DNA from: Haemaphysalis longicornis
Taxonomy: Eukaryota; Arthropoda; Arachnida; Ixodida; Ixodidae
Length of the DNA stretch: 64,000 nucleotides
NCBI GenBank assembly: GCA_013339765.2
Contig: CM023449.1
Span: 35,604,353 to 35,668,352 of the forward strand
Reading direction: 5' to 3'
A model generated the notes under the pieces. It saw only the letters and a program-made list of their open reading frames with translations, searched no databases and was not told the DNA's origin. Position numbers and translations under genes: made by a program. Numbering within the stretch: the first letter of the stretch is position 1; each line of letters begins with the position of its first letter. Of the stretch, positions 47,602-59,506 are shown one piece after another.

Positions 47602-47955
47602 TTTTAGATGCGACGCATCTCATTCACTCGCCTTGTCTTTGCATCCATCCGGCGTTGTTGTCGGCGTTGTCGGCGTCCACCCCTCCCCCATTCTCCTCGC
47701 CGCGCCAGCTGCGCTCTCCGCCGCTCACCCCCTCTCCTCTCCGATAGCGAACACTCTCTCGCGAGGGGCATTGGATTGGATTCGATTGGCTTGGCTGGGC
47801 TTGGCTTGGCTTGGCTTGTCTTGGCTTGGATTGGATTGCATTGGATTGGATTGCATTGCATTGGATTGGATTGGATTGGATTGGATTGGATTGGAACACT
47901 GCGATGCTTTGCATCACCTCAGGGTTCCCCTCGGGAAGATGGTGTAATTTTTTTT
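47602..47955 (+). mobile_element. Hairpin-ended repeat, copy E, with (TTGGA)n
   Basis: TTTT then AGATGCGACGCATCT (47,606-47,620), CATTCACTCGCCTTGTC, a GC-rich block, and a TTGGA/TTGGC array (about 47,770-47,895). The 3' palindrome GATGCTTTGCATC (47,903-47,915) follows, and it ends GGGTTCCCCTCGGG then AAGATGGTGTAATTTTTTT. Shortest copy; no tRNA-like block. Confidence 0.72.
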
Positions 47956-48224
47956 CCTACAAGTATATTGGAGTTGGCTAACTCACGATGCATTTTAGCT
48001 CACCCGCAAAGTGCTCGAAAAGGTGCGCTGTCGCAGACCCCGTACCGCGTGGAGCTGCTTTCCTATCAACTACTTATCCGATTGAAACTGGAATATACGT
48101 CCAGAATGTGGTGTTCCCACCAGGCTAACCTTATAATATGCCCACGAAAAAGTGCAACTCGCTTCATTCATTCTTCGTATTCTAATGATATCAAGGTGAG
48201 GTTCCTAAAAGCCCTATCTGGTTT

Positions 48225-48520
48225 TAAAAATGGTAGTCTTTCTTGGGCTACACAAACACGAAAATTTTGGTCTATCTGTCTATCCCTTGAGTCAGCCACC
48301 CAGCCAAAAGTTAAAGGAATTCATGAACGAGAAGCTCATACTGTGAAAACCTTCCGAATCATAAATCTAAAACATACTTTGTACTTCTCACCATTGTTGA
48401 GCGAAAAAAATCATTATTTATATAACTAGGTAGATCATCGATGCACAACTTGTACAACGATGCACTGTTCTTTTAATTGAAAATAAATGTGTGCTTGACA
48501 TTTGCGATGCCAAACAAAAA
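48225..48520 (+). repeat. Dispersed repeat (family K), copy 2
   Basis: Same word order as 46,410-46,735, diverged by substitutions and small indels. Confidence 0.6.
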
Positions 48521-48728
48521 TACTCGTTTAAAACAATATTTTGACCAAAGGCAGCGAAAAGAGGTCGTCCAGGCCTGGTCCTTGTGGAGGTGTTCCAAGT
48601 TCAACAGTAGCAAAATATTTCACTAGATGACGCGAGCAGTGGAACGCGGGAAAATTGAATTGCGTTAAGCAACTCTCCTTCGTGTTTATCGCGGGAGGAT
48701 ATAAAGGAAGGAAAAAAGCAGGGCAGGT

Positions 48729-50389
<1,661 letters not shown>

Positions 50390-50866
50390 TTTTTATTTTT
50401 TATTTATTCACGAAATAATGCAGGCATGATGCCCAGAAGGAGTGGTACAAGCAATAAAGAGAAAAAAACTCAATCAAGCCTAACGTCACACACATACCAC
50501 ATTAAATTACAAGGGAATTACACGAATGACATTGTTTAACGAAGAAAAGGGGGGAAGATGAACATGACACTGAAATGAAACAATGCAACAACACAAAGTA
50601 ACAGTGAAGAAGATAACTGCATATCATTCTCATATCACTAAGTAAACGAGCGCGTCAATATAATCTGTCGACAGAATGGGCTTCAAAGGGTAAGTTGTCC
50701 GACTCAGAGATCGTGCGTGGAAAAACAAAAATTTGAGAAGATTAGTTTTGGCGAAATATGGAGTTGGGGCAAGGGCATGTAAATGACGACTGTCCCGTGT
50801 TGCCAGGAGACTAATGTAGGGGCTGGAATAAAGTAAGAGCTTCCAGTTAACTAATTGGTAAAGAAA

Positions 50867-51103
50867 TTATAGCCGGAAGGATTTACGTCGGGATTCTAAC
50901 GTTGGGATGTCACGCCTTTCCATCAGGGCAGAAATGGAGTCTGTTTGCCCGTACATATTTCGGACGGCTCTTTGAATTCTGTCGAGGCAATCGATATTGA
51001 TTTTCGTGTGTGTTTCCCGAATAACGCAAGCGTATTCAAGTTTCGGTCTAATAATTGAAGTATAAGCTAAGTATTTAACTTGGGAGGGAGCGTTCATGAG
51101 CAA
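50867..51103 (-). pseudogene. LINE RT thumb-region fragment
   Basis: 78 open codons with VKYLAYTSIIRPKLEYACVI and DCLDRIQRAVRNMYG, the conserved region after the RT palm in CR1/Jockey LINEs, ending in RRDIPTLESRRKSFRL. Its 3' flank leads to the AT-rich tail at 50,390. Confidence 0.78.
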
Positions 51104-51379
51104 TTAACAAAGTTTGTGGAAAGTGGCAGTGCATATGTTAGTAATGTGAGAGTTCCAACTTAAGGTACTGGTTTACGTTGCGCCGAGATTTTTGTGTTCA
51201 TCTACTTGCCTTAGGGGTTGGTCACAAGTATAATAAGAAAATTCCAGGGGGTGTTTCTTTCTAGTCATACGGAGGTATATTGTTTTGTCATGGTTTAGTT
51301 GCACGTTAGACGTTTTGCTCCAAGAAGCTACGTTTTCTAACGCCGAGTTTAACGCAAGTTGATCCTCGATGCTATTAAT

Positions 51380-51631
51380 TTAATTGAAAATGATGCAGCC
51401 GTCTGGAAAAAGACGTATTTGGACCGAATTAATTGTAATATTAACAATGGCTTTACAAAAAAAATAAGAAAAAAGTAAAGGCCCTAGCACACTTCCCTGC
51501 GGTACGCCAGAGGTAGCAGGGAGAGCGTCATAATTTCCCAATGCAATTTCTTTTTGCAGGTAGCGGGTGTGCCATAGATAAATGAACGCACGCTTCGGCA
51601 ATATACCGGCACTTAGTCCACGGAGTTCCAT
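51380..51631 (-). pseudogene. LINE RT fragment with altered catalytic box
   Basis: 83 open codons covering RT motifs B and C. The SGVPQGSVLGPLL box is intact, but the catalytic FADD box reads FPDG. Both the Ala and the second Asp are lost, so RT activity is not expected even without the later stops. Confidence 0.75.
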
Positions 51632-51640
51632 TCAAATCTT

Positions 51641-52203
51641 AACCAAAAGCTCATTTCAGCTGCTTGCGAGGAAAATGTTTCCAAGATAGTTCCGCCAACC
51701 CACATATTTACTAACCGACCTACCTCTGTACGCTACCGTAACCTACTCTTTTGTCGGTTTTCTCCATATCCTGATCACTTTTAGCCTCGGCAAAAAAAAA
51801 CTGTATCGTTTGAAAAAAAATCCAACAAAAGGTTTTTTTGCAACTTGCGATGGCTTTCAAAAACAGTGTCTTCCACAATCTACATCCTCTGAGTTCAGTC
51901 CAGCTTTTTAATCGAATGTCAGCAGCCTACTGCCTGAAGAATGGTGGCAGATGTTCAGGCCGTATTTTAGGATCCGCCTGTGATGGTTCGCGCAGACTCG
52001 GCAGTACTTAGAGCCAGTACCGTACTTCCTGAAATTAAAATATCAGATATTTTTTGTGACCCACGGTCGCGCACCGTCAACGCAGGCTCGCTTGTTAGCG
52101 AGGACTCCTTAGCAGGACCAGGACGGCATCTTCTGTACAATTCTGTAACGCGGGGAATTTCCACCAGCCTTACATAAAAAATAGATAAAAAAGAGATCTC
52201 GTT
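51641..52203. other. Unassigned intergenic DNA
   Basis: Nothing recognised. Confidence 0.35.
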
Positions 52204-52540
52204 TACTGGACGAGGCTACGCAAAATATGGTATCGTATCCGGGCCGCGGACCACTTCATCAGGGCTCAGGCCACTATCCTTCCGAGACCAGAACCAACAC
52301 TCGGCCACGGCTGTATATGTGTCGCATAATTCAGACACGATCCTCTCAAACGCCTTCCCATCCGCTAGTCTTTTTCTCAGGGCGTTCTGAGTGCCCACTC
52401 TACGAACGAAGACGGTGGCGATATCCGTACCCACCGCATGTGGCACTGAGTTCTTGCTCCTGTATACCTGATAAATGGCTCCGCCGGGCAGCCCAACAAG
52501 CGTATCAGGTGTTACTTCGGGAGACCTCGCTATGACAGAC
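52204..52540 (-). other. Open frame of unknown origin (about 110 codons)
   Basis: The frame is continuous from about 52,540 to 52,214 with ordinary amino acid composition (VGLPGGAIYQVYRSK, then TDIATVFVRRVGTQNALRK, then SELCDTYTAVAECWFW). I do not recognise the protein. It could be an exon, a transposon gag fragment or chance. Confidence 0.25.
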
Positions 52541-52629
52541 TGTTGTTTTTACGCGTGCTTCATGATGTGGGCCCAACACAATATCGTCGTCCCCAGCAGG
52601 CCTGCCTTCAAACTTAACCCCTGCCTACC

Positions 52630-52865
52630 TGAATTTGAGTGAGCGAAACACTTTATTAAAACGAGACGCCATGAGGCACTGGGGAGAGTAAGGATGATGG
52701 GGAAAGGGGATGGTAACAGTTCACACAATGAACACAGTTCCTACCCTGGGGTCCCGTTCACAAAAACCCCACAATTAGGCTAGTCAGTAGCACCAAATTC
52801 ATAGTTCACACTGCAGTCATTGCGGCTCACACTGTGCCAGTTCATGCTGTAGACGGCCTTTAAAC
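52630..52865 (-). mobile_element. LINE 3' end (non-coding)
   Basis: The minus strand ends CGTTTTAATAAAGTGTTTCGC then TCACTCA, a typical AATAAA-bearing LINE terminus. GTGGGGTTTTTGTGAACGGG and GGAACTGTGTTCATTGTGTG precede it. No coding part is seen. Confidence 0.5.
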
Positions 52866-52899
52866 CAATTTGTGTAGACCGTTTTCAGAGGCGTGTTGG

Positions 52900-53990
52900 G
52901 TGATTACTTTTTGAGTAGCCGGATCGTCACGGACACGACTAATATGCTCCAGTTAAGTGACGGGTGCAGGACCTGCAGTTTAAAGCGGATGGCAGTTACG
53001 GGTGAATACAGGACAGCATTTGACTTGGTCGAATCCTCAGCAGTCATTCAGGCATTGCGGAATCAAGGCGTAGACGAGCATTACGTTAGAATAGCTGATA
53101 TCTACAATTAGTCCGCAGCTGCTATCTTCCTCCATAAGGAGAGCAGTAAAATAACTATAAGGAAGGGCGTCAGAAAAGGAGACGCTATCTCTTCACTGTT
53201 ATCCACAGCATGTTTACAAGAGGTGTTCCGAACATTGGATTAGGAACAGGTGGGAGTAAGGCTTAATGAAGAATACCTCAGGAACATCAGATTTGCTGAT
53301 GACGTTGCCTTGCTTAGTAACTCCCGGGACAAATTACCAAGCATGCTTACCGCCCTGGACGAACAAAGTAGACCCGTGGACCTGAAAATTAATATGCAGA
53401 ACACTAAAGTACTGCTCAATAACCTCGGAGAAACACAGCGGTTTGAGATAGGTGGTGAGGCAGTGGAACTGGTAAGCGAATATATCTACTTAGGCCAAGT
53501 TGTGACCCTTGATCCCAACCACGAGGCAGAGATAATTAGAAGGATAAGAATGGGGTGGAGTGCATTCGGCAGGCGTTCTCAGAATGAATGGCAGCCTACA
53601 ATTGTCCCTGAAGAAAAAAGTGTATGACAGCCGCATCTTACCGGGGCTCACCTACTGCGCAGAAACTTGAAGGCTCACTAAGATGGTCCAACTTAAATTG
53701 AGGACGACTCAGCGAGCAATGGAACAGAAGATGATAGGTGCAACATTAAGGGACAAGAATAGAGCGGAGTGGATCAGGGAGCAAACGCGTGTTAACGACA
53801 TACTAGTAGAAATCAAGAAGAAGAAATGGACGTGGGCAGGGCATGTAAAGCGAAGGCAAGATAACCATTGGTCATTAAGGGTAGCAGAGTGAATCCCTAG
53901 AGAAGGCAAGCATGGCAGGGGGCGGCAGAACGTTAGATGGGCAGATGAGATGAAGAAGTTTGCGGGGGGAAATTGGCCGCAATTGAGACA
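52900..53990 (+). mobile_element. RTE-like LINE remnant (RT and C-terminal region)
   Basis: The RT order is YRTAFDLVESSAVIQALRNQ (motif A), IRKGVRKGDAISS (motif B region), LRNIRFADDVALLS (motif C) and INMQNTKVLLNN. YIYLGQVVTLDPNHEAEIIR and the C-terminal words RAEWIREQTRVNDI and KWTWAGHVKRRQD follow. This is the RTE/BovB-like pattern. It ends near 53,990 at the edge of an oppositely oriented LINE tail. Confidence 0.83.
52960..53897 (+). pseudogene. RTE-like reverse transcriptase remnant
   Basis: Copies LINE RNA into DNA in active relatives. One frame spans about 52,960-53,627 with stops at 53,109 and 53,239; the catalytic FADD box at 53,290 is intact. A frameshift near 53,630 moves the C-terminal domain into another frame (53,683-53,892). 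The N-terminal apurinic endonuclease domain is missing, which fits 5' truncation. Motif A has AFDLVE where AFDSV is common. Confidence 0.8.
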
Positions 53991-53997
53991 TGACCGG

Positions 53998-54540
53998 GTT
54001 GTTGTTGTTAAATCTTTTATTCAAAAAGGGAAGGCCGGAGGCCTTGGGGGGGAGTTGGGAGGGGAGGATTTATGGTTGAAGGGGGCTCGTATGAGTTCGT
54101 GGTCTTCGGGAGGCGGTATCAGTTTTCCACAGGACAATTGTTCAGCATTGAATGGTCCATTCACTGGTGTAGGCCATCGCTATATAACTCGCGCTAGACC
54201 GCTCTTAGTGGCGAACCGTATTATAAGGTTAAGGGTGTGTTCATCTAATGTGAGGGGATCGATACGGGTTGAGGGATCTGGGTTTGGGGAAGTGAAATTC
54301 CGGTATCGATGACGCGTCGCAGCAGCCATAGGCTGTCGGTAGTGCCGAGATTTGGGCGGAAACCAGTTTGCGCTGGGTGAAGGTATGGTTCGACATACTC
54401 GAGGTAGTGCACTATTCGATTGTTAATGAGTCGTTCGATGAGTTTGCATAGGACAGGTGTGAGGGAAATTGGCCGAAGATGGGAAAAATCGTTAGGAGAG
54501 GTGATCTATGGGAAAGGCCTTTGCCCTGGAGTGGGCGTAT
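53998..54540 (-). mobile_element. Internally deleted LINE: RT start joined to 3' UTR
   Basis: On minus, 54,490-54,300 encodes LRPISLTPVLCKLIERLI, then YLHPAQTGFRPNLGTTDSL and WLLRRVID (RT fingers region). The next ~300 bases are non-coding and end in TTTTTGAATAAAAGATTTAA then CAACAACAAC. The palm motifs are missing, so most of ORF2 has been deleted. The tail (AAC)n is unlike the CAAT tail of family J. Confidence 0.65.
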
Positions 54541-55058
54541 ATAGGCTTATCATGATGATGACAGGACAAAGCCAACTTAAGTGGAATAGGTTTGGTATGT
54601 CATCACAATTACAGTGGGTGCATTGGAACAGATCGGATGCTGCTGGGGCTGTCCACTTATGTATAATGTGCGGGGTAAACGCTGTGTTCTCATACACTTT
54701 AATATGAGTACTTCCCGCGGACGCGAGAAGGGCTTGAAAGGGCCAAGGATGCCAACCGGAGCTTTATCTTGCAAGCGCTTGCTGCTTTTCTTTTTGAGGT
54801 GTCAAAGCTCGAGTTACCAGTCTGCTTGGAGAGAAGGACGGGCGTTGCGGGCACTTCGGAAGAAGATTGCAGCCTCTCCCTGGCAGCGCCCTGTGCCATT
54901 CGGTTGCCTTGTACACCCGTAGTGTGTCCCAGAGTCAAAACAACGCTAATTTTGTAGCCTCCCATTTCTTGGTCTTGTGTCATAGTCGGGATATTGGTTG
55001 CCGTAGTGTTGAATGAAAGAGGACGATTCCATTCTCGTACAGCAACGCAGAAAGCCAT
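54506..55058 (-). pseudogene. LINE J RNase H end and zinc-knuckle remnant
   Basis: TLGHTTGVQGNRMAQGAARE is the RNase H C-terminus. In other frames KAPVGILGPFKPFSRPREVL (linker) and CTHCNCDDIPNLFHLSWLC (CCHC knuckle) follow. At least two frameshifts separate the pieces. Confidence 0.72.
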
Positions 55059-55321
55059 GATAATGCGAAATTTCTTCGTTTGGAGATGGACGGGATGATC
55101 ATAAATTTACCGCGCGGCTCCCAGATTTCCCAGAATATCTCTTCTGCGATGCTGCAAGAGTTTTTGAAATGTGTCTGGATTCCTTAAATACTGGCAGATT
55201 CGTGGATATCCAGGCAATCGCCGCCGTCATTCCATTCAGAGAGGCGTCGGTACAGATGCCAGCTTCGTCGCCGGCCTTTTCATCTCCGAGAGGGCGAAAT
55301 TATTGTTCGCTTACTTTTCTT

Positions 55322-55711
55322 CTACTGCGGCGGATCTGGAGTCGACGAGGAATTTCGAGGAGGCGCGATCCCACGGAGGGATTTCTGTCGGCGAATCGGT
55401 GCTGTCAAAGTTCCTTTCTCAGGGGTCCCAATTATGCAGTTTTCTTTTTCTTGTGCCAAATGGTCCAGGTGATATTGGAAGCACTGTTCGGTTTCGTAGA
55501 CGAAGTTAGTGAGAGCAGGAAAAGGAACTGCTTCGTTGCGCGTGTCTAGCCATATTGAAGTGGGGAGGCCGCTGATCACACGTAGAAGGTGCCAATTCAT
55601 CTTCTGGAGAGCACTGATATGCAACTGTCGCAGCTCATAAACCGGGAAGCCGTAGCTGAAGCGCACATGTACAACGGCACGGGCGAGCATGGCACCGGCT
55701 GCTTGGTGCAC
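55322..55711 (-). pseudogene. LINE J connection region
   Basis: 129 open codons: MLARAVVHVRFSYGFPVYEL, LQKMNWHLLRVISGLPTSI. This Gly-Pro-Val-Tyr and MNW...RVI.GLP region lies between RT and RNase H in I/R1-like LINEs. Downstream frames break up. Confidence 0.72.
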
Positions 55712-55914
55712 CCTGCCATATTAATTAAACATCCAGGCAACTAGGTGTAAGGTGGAACGCCAGGTTTTCCTAAGTGAGCGTATCCACTGTTTTGGGTTAT
55801 TACAGGGGATTTTTGGAGGTGAAGATTCTGTGACACTGACCTTCTATGTCATCCGCTCAGGAGGCGACTAAGGAGACTTTTACTATTTCCACGGACGACG
55901 AACTTAAACACCAA

Positions 55915-56125
55915 ACTATAGACTGAAAGCGTCCAGTGGGAATCATTGAACTTGAACGTATAGTGGCTCAGCGCTGGGCATACCTGTCTGCTCCAACTTT
56001 TCTTCATTCTTTCCTGTCTCGTTTTTGCCTATTTTCCCCTTTTCACGTGCATGATAGCAAACTAGGCTCTAGCCAGGTTAACCTTCCTGCCTTCCTTCTA
56101 CATCCTTTCTGCCTTCCTACAGCTG
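55915..56125 (-). repeat. Dispersed repeat (family I), copy 3, inside LINE J
   Basis: Reverse complement of the 37,996-38,225 copy (GATAGCAAACTAGGCTCTAG, CAGGTTAACCTTCCTGCC, GGGCATACCTGTCTG). It interrupts LINE J between RT and the connection region, so family I moved after LINE J inserted. Confidence 0.72.
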
Positions 56126-56329
56126 CTGACTGGAAAGCCCAGCATTGGAATGGTACCACTAAGAGAATCAAGGACTGCAGCCCCCACTTGAAGGGAAGTA
56201 ATTTGTTCCTTATTTCTGCCAAGTTAACCATGGAATGTGAGCAGTTCTGTCTTGGTAAGGGATATCTGTAGCTCGAATCGGGACAGCGTATGTTTCAAGC
56301 TGAGGGCTGCAGCTTGCAGCTGTGTTTGT

Positions 56330-56950
56330 ATAATTTCTTTTCTGTCATAATCGGTGGCTTAATTCTGTCCTCACCACAAAATCGTTCGCATAAAGCGCGA
56401 ACCGCGCGGAAGTGCCCCGTTCAAGAGTTCGGCCCACGTGGTTTACTGCTAGAATAAACAGGAGAAGACCCAAATTGGACCCCTGTGGGACTCCTCTATC
56501 GAGATAGAGAGTAGTGGGCTGGTGTGCTGGATATAAAACACGGATCGGCCGATGCCAAAGATAGCTGCGTATCCACGCCTGAGCTTTTGGCTAAGGAAGG
56601 TGAAGTAATGTTTTTGAAGGGTGCCTGAATGGTTCAAATTATCAAATGACTTGTGCATATCTAAGGCGAGTACGTAGAGCGGCAATGTCTTGCGCGAGGT
56701 CCAAATAGCTCTCCGGAGCAGCCATAGGTAATCCTGGGTAGTAAGATAAAGATGGAAAGCTGTGATGGCGGGGTAAAACGAAATTTGTACCCTTTAAAAT
56801 ATGGACGAGCCGATTGTGATGCATAGGCTCAAATAGCTTGCATATTACGGGGGTTAGAGCTATGGGCCGAAGATTCTGAGGATTACGGGGATGTTTAGCG
56901 GGCTTTGGTATCAGATGAATGATCGTTAACCTCAGGGCTCGGCAGGGAGT
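56330..56950 (-). pseudogene. LINE J reverse transcriptase remnant
   Basis: LIPKPAKHPRNPQNLRPIAL then TPVICKLFEPMHHNRLVHIL (fingers), LALDMHKSFDNLNH (motif A, catalytic Asp present), GVPQGSNLGLLLFILAVNHV (motif B) and FALYANDFVVRTE (motif C). Motif C has Asn for the first catalytic Asp (YAND instead of YADD), which would abolish catalysis. Frames change between the blocks. Confidence 0.8.
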
Positions 56951-56985
56951 GAAGATTGACCGTAAACCCTCAATGATTCACCGAA

Positions 56986-57854
56986 AACGTTTTTTTTTGT
57001 GTTCTCCACCACCTGATTTATTTTCTAGCGCAACCGTTCAGCTTTTACTCCCCTAAAGATTGATTAGAAGTCAAGCTTTCACACCTCCGGCGTCGCTTTC
57101 AGGCACCTTGCTCCACTTGGTTGGAAGATTTGAGACGGGTGTTTTGTTTTCTGTATAGTACATTTTTTCTTCTGTGTGTTGGTGATTTTTCAAACACCGG
57201 TGAAACACGGTGAGCGTCGTAGTTGTGGAGGAAATTTGTGAGGGCAGTTAAGTCTGCTTACGTACTGCGACGGTGAAAGAGAGGAGATACTTATTTACTA
57301 TACTTGTGTGCCGCTACATCGTATTTGAATCTATTTCTTCCAATTTGTTTCCTTATTCTTTTTTTCGCGCCAAATACTTAGACCGGCTTCTTTTCTGCTG
57401 CATGGTGTGCGCGTCTCTATCTTCTTCGTTTCGCCGTCCTAAGTCGCGAATTACGTCTGGAGACAGAGTGGCACACGCCACAGCCTCCCTAGCATCAGGG
57501 TTCTGAGCGAGTGGTGTGCGCCTGTTTCACTCACGTGCCATCACATCCAGGAGTCACGCGGCACGCTCTATTGTAAAACATTCAGTTTTACAATTCATAG
57601 TTTTGTGAATTTTGAGGAGCGTACTCATTTCTTTTCAAAGCTCCCAATTCCTGGCCGACGACCTAAAACCGCTCGCGTCCACAGATGCTTTTTATAGAAT
57701 CTTCGACAGTCTACGTCATTTCGGCATGACAGGATACGGAGTGAGCAAACATGCATGTTTCGCCCGAACCCGTTCAAGGCGTGGTCTTTTCGGCGTCGCT
57801 TAACAGCTGCCCGCGTCGTTCGCTGACGAGATACCTTCACGAGGAAACGTTTTA
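56986..57854. other. Unassigned intergenic DNA
   Basis: Nothing recognised. Confidence 0.35.
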
Positions 57855-58770
57855 TTAAAGTGAAAGCTTTCTTAGTGATACCAATGGCGTCCTGACAAAA
57901 AAACTAATGCATTTCCCCATAGACCGGTTGGTCGACCGAAAGGCTATGTTTAGATCTCTGGCCACACGTCGCGTGTGTTGTGAAATCGGGCTGTCATTGC
58001 GTCAAAACGGTGACTGGAAAATCGCGAAAAAGTAACGGTTCTAGATAAGACATTACACGCATCGATCATGAAGAAGAAGTTCAAAAGTATACCTTTATCT
58101 CACAAACCACGTGTCGGTATACATTTAGATCACTGGTAGATGCGTTTACTAGTGCGTGAAAAATTGTCGCATGGATTCGCTCTCCGTTTGCGATTTGGGT
58201 CTTTGAAGGTTTTAAAGGAGCCATGAAGAGAAAATACAACCTAGTTTAATTTGAAAGAACTAGGATTCAGTATCTCACTCAGCTCTATTACAGCCCCAAA
58301 AGATGTTTTTTAACAAAAAAAACAACAAGTATTTAAAAACTTTCAAATTTTGCGCCGCAGTGACGTTTTATGAGCAAGAATTACGTCATACGGGCCAGCA
58401 ATAAAACATAATTTACAGTGCGTTAACTGCACGTTAGCATTCACGTGATGCGGTCAAATGGAACTAGAGGCCCCATTACAGACGCCCAGTCATGTGTCGT
58501 CGCGACAGGTCAGTTAGGCGCCCACCAATCGCACAAACAAGGTTCCGTGACGTCATAGAAAAGTTGCGGGAAATTGGCTAGGGGGTCACGACTGGTTCAT
58601 ACGTTTGCTTTAATATCTCCGTTGTTTGTTCGAAGATTGCGATGATATTGGTATCATTGTTATCGGGACTAAGCACTCTTTCTAATACACCCAACTTGTA
58701 TTTTGTCTTCATGGCTCCTTTAAGATCGATTGGACTCCATTTTAGCGAAGGTTTTGATGCACTTTTGACG
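57855..58770 (-). repeat. Dispersed repeat (family L), copy 2, split by a MITE
   Basis: 57,855-58,211 is the reverse complement of 17,260-17,630. After the MITE (58,216-58,719) the family resumes with TTAGCGAAGG and GCACTTTTGACGC, comparable to 17,215-17,255. The two copies are about 40 kb apart in inverse orientation. Confidence 0.68.
58212..58723. mobile_element. TTAA-flanked MITE (piggyBac-like ends)
   Basis: TTAA at 58,212-58,215 and 58,720-58,723 flanks a 504-base unit. Its ends are inverted repeats starting AGGAGCCATGAAGA and continuing AAAATACAA, 24 bases with one mismatch. No coding capacity. TTAA duplication is the hallmark of piggyBac-type transposition, so mobilisation by a piggyBac-like transposase is inferred. 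The unit sits inside the family L repeat. Confidence 0.78.
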
Positions 58771-58830
58771 CAGTTTTAGGGGCGAAGCTCCTTAAGGCGT
58801 GGGTCTGTCCATCCTCGACGTATGTATGTA

Positions 58831-59008
58831 GCCACCTCTAGTTTAGTTCTTGGATTGTTTACTAGATGGCGTGGCTACCTCTAGTTTAGTTCTTGGATTG
58901 TTTACTAGATGGCGGTACTTGTATATGATGAAAAGATGCTCTTGGATTGTTTACTAGATGGCGTGGCTACCTCTAGTTTAGTTCTTGGATTGTTTACTAG
59001 ATGGCGGG
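58831..59008 (+). repeat. Tandem repeat, unit about 43 bases, four copies
   Basis: The unit contains CTCTAGTTTAGTTCTTGGAT then TGTTTACTAGATGGCG. Copies start near 58,835 and 58,878, with a partial copy at 58,940 and a full one at 58,970. A GTACTTGTATATGATGAAAA spacer separates the pairs. Confidence 0.92.
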
Positions 59009-59059
59009 GAGCGTTGTAATAAAATCCGTTCGCTGTTGGCGCGCGCTCGGAGTCGCCCG

Positions 59060-59506
59060 ATGGATAAGGCTGCAGATGTGCGAGCCCGCGAGGCAGAAGC
59101 GCTCCGTGAAGCTGCGCGACGCCGCCGCCAAGATCCTGCCGTACGAGAGCGGGAGGCCGAAGCGTGTCGTCTGGCTGCGCGACGACGCCGCCAAGATCCC
59201 AGCGTTCGAGAACGAGAGGCCCAAGCGTCACGGCAACGGCGCGAGGACCCTGCCGTACGCGAAGCGGCACGGCTGCGGCGCGAAGAGGATCTCCAAAACG
59301 TCAGAGAACGGGAAGCGGCGAGAAAGCGCGCGTATCGGCAGGCAGACCCCGATGCAGTGAGAGCTCGTGAGGCGTCTGCAAAACGCATCAGGCGAGCTCA
59401 GCCCCAAGGTTTAAACGCGCGGTTTAAGCGAGACTTTCTAGACGTTACGTTCGGACACAGACGTAGTGGGCGAACTTTCACTGAAGAGTCAGGGTTTTAC
59501 CGATGA
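59060..59506 (+). pseudogene. Helitron-like N-terminal fragment with Arg/Glu/Ala repeats
   Basis: From MDKAADVRAREAEAL, four to five degenerate repeats of about 15-22 residues follow (REREAEACRLAARRRRQDP, then REREAQASRQRREDP and similar), predicting a charged helical region. ALNARFKRDFLDVTFGH-type sequence (here LNARFKRDFLDVTFGHR) comes next. In tick and other arthropod Helitron helicase proteins a similar charged repeat precedes an FGH motif and a Cys-rich CDRLWF block, which is missing here. The end after GFYR is abrupt. The assignment is from memory of the family and moderately sure. Confidence 0.5.

Larger units (their letters stand above)
50390..51640 (-). mobile_element. CR1/Jockey-like LINE remnant, 5'-truncated
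   Basis: Read on minus from about 51,631: TSGVPQGSVLGPLLF (RT motif B), then FPDGCIIF where FADD is expected. SALENVASWSK and HDKTIYLRMTRKK follow, with several stops, then LAYTSIIRPKLEYACVI and the INIDCLDRIQRAVRN thumb-region words. The 3' end at about 50,390 is an A- and T-rich tail ending in AATAAATAAAAA. The word order is that of CR1/Jockey RTs without an RNase H domain. Confidence 0.8.
54545..56985 (-). mobile_element. RNase H LINE (family J), long decayed copy
   Basis: On minus: RT (56,950-56,330), an inserted family I repeat (56,125-55,915), the connection region (55,711-55,322), a decayed RNase H (about 55,060-54,830), and a linker plus zinc knuckle (54,774-54,506). The linker (KAPVGILGPFKPFSRPREVL) and knuckle match the shorter copy at 28.4 kb. 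Many stops and frameshifts. Confidence 0.78.
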
